This document shows, in pieces, positions 12,623 through 13,686 of a stretch of DNA of 13,686 nucleotides. The notes under the pieces were generated by a model. It saw only the letters and a list, made by a program, of their open reading frames with translations. It had not been told where the DNA came from and ran no database searches. The stretch comes from Clostridiales bacterium (GTDB taxonomy: Bacteria > Bacillota > Clostridia > Christensenellales > CAG-314), in the NCBI GenBank assembly GCA_003537755.1, contig DPQS01000005.1:657-14342 (forward strand). Direction: 5' to 3'. The translations under genes and the position numbers were made by a program. Every line of letters starts with the position of its first letter. The first letter of the stretch is position 1.

Positions 12623-12907
12623 ATGATGTTTATTAAGTTGCAGTTGTTTGCCCACAAAAAAGGTATGGGCAGCACCAAAAACGGACGCGACAGTGAAAGT
12701 AAACGTCTGGGTGCCAAGCGTGCTGACGGTCAATTTGCTAAGGCCGGCAACATCCTTGTCAGACAACGCGGAACGCACTTTCATCCCGGCAACAACGTAG
12801 GTATCGGCAAGGACGACACTTTGTTCGCACTTATCGACGGCGTTGTAAAGTTTGAAAAGTACGACAAAACTCGCAGACAAGTTTCCGTTTATCCTGTTGC
12901 AGAGTAA
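12623..12907 (+). CDS. rpmA: 50S ribosomal protein L27 with Prp-cleavable leader
   Basis: A 94-residue bL27 protein whose mature N-terminus reaches the peptidyl transferase centre. The start MMFIKLQLF is a nine-residue leader followed by AHKKGMGSTKNGRDSESKRL, where most Gram-negative L27 proteins begin. In Staphylococcus the leader ends LNLQFF just before the same AxKKG, and Prp cuts there; here it reads IKLQLF. RADGQFAKAGNILVRQRGTHFHPG and KDDTLFALIDGVVKFE are the core signatures. GGAGGT (12609-12614) lies 8 nt before the ATG; a second ATG at 12626 would shorten the leader by one residue. A strong terminator follows. Confidence 0.97.
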   Translation: MMFIKLQLFAHKKGMGSTKNGRDSESKRLGAKRADGQFAKAGNILVRQRGTHFHPGNNVGIGKDDTLFALIDGVVKFEKYDKTRRQVSVYPVAE

Positions 12908-12920
12908 CAAGTAAATTTTT

Positions 12921-12957
12921 TATGCCGAGGGCTGTTATGCTTTCGGCATATTTTTTT
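12921..12957 (+). terminator. Terminator of the rplU–prp–rpmA operon
   Basis: TATGCCGAGGGC and GCTTTCGGCATA pair over 12 bp, with two G·T pairs and loop TGTTAT, then seven T residues. obgE, which often follows rpmA, is not here. Confidence 0.92.
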
Positions 12958-13034
12958 AATGTCGGTGAAATACTTGTGCCGAGTGATGTGCGGAAAAATG
13001 GCGCCGAAGTGAGGGAGCAAATGTAATGGGTTGT

Positions 13035-13157
13035 CGAGGAATTGCCCATGAAAACTCGCCCTGATGGCTCAGCATTCCGTCGGAGCAATGTTGTCTATGG
13101 TAGGCAGCCTACCCAGCCGCGCCCTCGGAATGATGGTTTTCATTGGGTAACACCTCG
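13035..13157. repeat. Multi-stem structured element of about 123 nt
   Basis: The closing stem has 19 bp in three blocks: CGAGG/CCTCG (13035-13039 with 13153-13157), TTGCCC/GGGTAA (13042-13047 with 13145-13150, one G·U) and ATGAAAAC/GTTTTCAT (13048-13055 with 13136-13143), with a 2x2 loop and a one-base bulge. Inside are CTGA/TCAG (13061-13072), CATTCCG/CGGAATG (13073-13079 with 13126-13132) and GGTAGG-CAG-CCTACC (13099-13113). G·U pairing and bulges suit an RNA fold. A reduced relative lies at 16-37. It could be a structured RNA or a non-autonomous mobile element; I do not recognise a named family. Confidence 0.6.
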
Positions 13158-13303
13158 CCACCCCCGATGTAGTTGATTAACCGTTTGTAATTTACTTGCG
13201 TACTTCAAGTGTGCTAACTTCGGCGGACGTAATAAGAAATATGCGGCATTAAAATGTAATTATTGTTAAAGGCAAATCCAGTGCCGACGGCATTATTTGT
13301 GTA

Positions 13304-13356
13304 GTGCCCCCACAGCGCCGCTACCCCGACCACCCGCCCCTCATGGTCAAGGGCAC
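13304..13356. repeat. Hairpin GTGCCC/GGGCAC with inner GACCA/TGGTC
   Basis: Outer arms at 13304-13309 and 13351-13356; inner arms at 13328-13332 and 13344-13348. No T run follows. The inner segment shares CCGCCCCTCAT with 1699-1710. Confidence 0.4.
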
Positions 13357-13420
13357 ATTAGTGGCAGTAAAGGCAAAGCGGACAAAGGCACTTTATTGAT
13401 AATGTAGATGGTGCGCGCAA

Positions 13421-13501
13421 TGAAATTTGCCTTGCGGCAAATGAAATCTTGCTGCGCAAGGTGAAATCCGACAAGTCGGATGAAATCTCACTTCGTGAGG
13501 T
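13421..13501 (+). repeat. Array of four hairpins with TGAAAT linkers
   Basis: TGAAAT begins at 13421, 13442, 13462 and 13481 (period 19-21). Each is followed by a different stem-loop: TTTGCC/GGCAAA, CTTGC/GCAAG, TCCGA/TCGGA and CTCAC/GTGAG. If the AT of each linker is included, all can form 6-7 bp stems. Two units close with G·U pairs on the plus strand, which would be C·A mismatches on the minus strand. Stem sequences change between units while pairing is kept. Function unknown. Confidence 0.7.
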
Positions 13502-13686
13502 TGCGGTCGGAAGAAAAATTGAGAATGTGTTAGTATGCCCGATTGTGTATTCTGTCATTTATTTGTTTTGACGGCAGACTTTTATCTATAATCAAACATA
13601 AAGGGTTGTTTTTGTCCCATCCCCTCGTAAAACTACCCAACGTTTTCGGAAAGGGGCGCAAAGAAAACACCTTTTGCAAAAAGGGT

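Larger units (their letters stand above)
12958..13686. other. Gene-free stretch rich in stem-loops
   Basis: No credible gene. It contains a multi-stem element (13035-13157), a tight palindrome TGCCGACGGCA (13282-13292), a hairpin (13304-13356), a four-hairpin array (13421-13501), a further hairpin CCCC/GGGG with CG-T-AAAAC/GTTTTCG (13621-13656) and a palindromic end (ACCTTTTGCAAAAAGGG near 13668). The short minus-strand open frame across the array is a by-product of the repeats. The region looks like accessory intergenic DNA. Confidence 0.6.

Noticed and set aside
13421..13501. CRISPR array
   Set aside because: Repeats are only 6 nt, spacers are self-complementary stems, the period is 19-21 nt and no cas genes are present.
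13358..13558. Minus-strand open frame of 66 residues over the hairpin array
   Set aside because: It is created by the repeat units, has low-complexity serine-rich content and no SD.

Overview
The window looks like a chromosomal segment from a low-to-mid GC Firmicute, most likely an uncultivated gut-type Clostridia. The evidence is gene content and order: mrnC–rlmB–sigH-like, dnaX–ybaB–recR, trmN6–rsmI and rplU–prp–rpmA are all Firmicutes-style neighbourhoods. Mini-RNase III and the Prp protease with an N-terminally extended L27 are typical of this phylum. Shine-Dalgarno (SD) sequences are mostly canonical. No rRNA, tRNA, CRISPR array or transposase gene is visible.

Layout. 1-473: gene-free DNA carrying short degenerate repeats and a candidate promoter. 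474-3132 (+): GNAT acetyltransferase, mrnC, a 359-nt gap, rlmB, and a SigH-like sigma factor whose GTG start overlaps the rlmB stop. 3387-5930 (+): dnaX, ybaB and recR, with a near-identical 40-bp palindrome upstream and downstream of dnaX; a probably bidirectional terminator follows recR. 6093-7568 (-): a dehydrogenase of the dihydrodipicolinate-reductase/diaminopentanoate-dehydrogenase type and an ArsR-family regulator. 7711-7911 (+): a small two-helix membrane protein with two tandem terminators. 8080-9692 (+): trmN6 and rsmI from a promoter that predicts a leaderless mRNA. 10119-10763 (+): a membrane protein I do not recognise. 11090-11756 (-): a two-gene unit of unknown function. 11846-12957 (+): the L21/Prp/L27 operon with promoter, structured leader and terminator. 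12958-13686: gene-free DNA packed with stem-loops.

How the genes work together. Most of the content is information processing: rRNA maturation and modification (MrnC, RlmB, RsmI), tRNA modification (TrmN6), replication and repair (DnaX, YbaB, RecR), ribosome assembly (L21, Prp, L27) and transcription (SigH-like). Prp and L27 form a known processing pair, and the L27 here keeps the nine-residue leader that Prp removes.

The unexplained material is mainly in non-coding DNA: the palindrome family around dnaX, a roughly 123-nt multi-stem element near the right end with a reduced relative at the left end, an array of four hairpins with a conserved TGAAAT linker and changing stems, and a REP-like element at 9841. 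I see no obvious new multi-gene defence or metabolic system.
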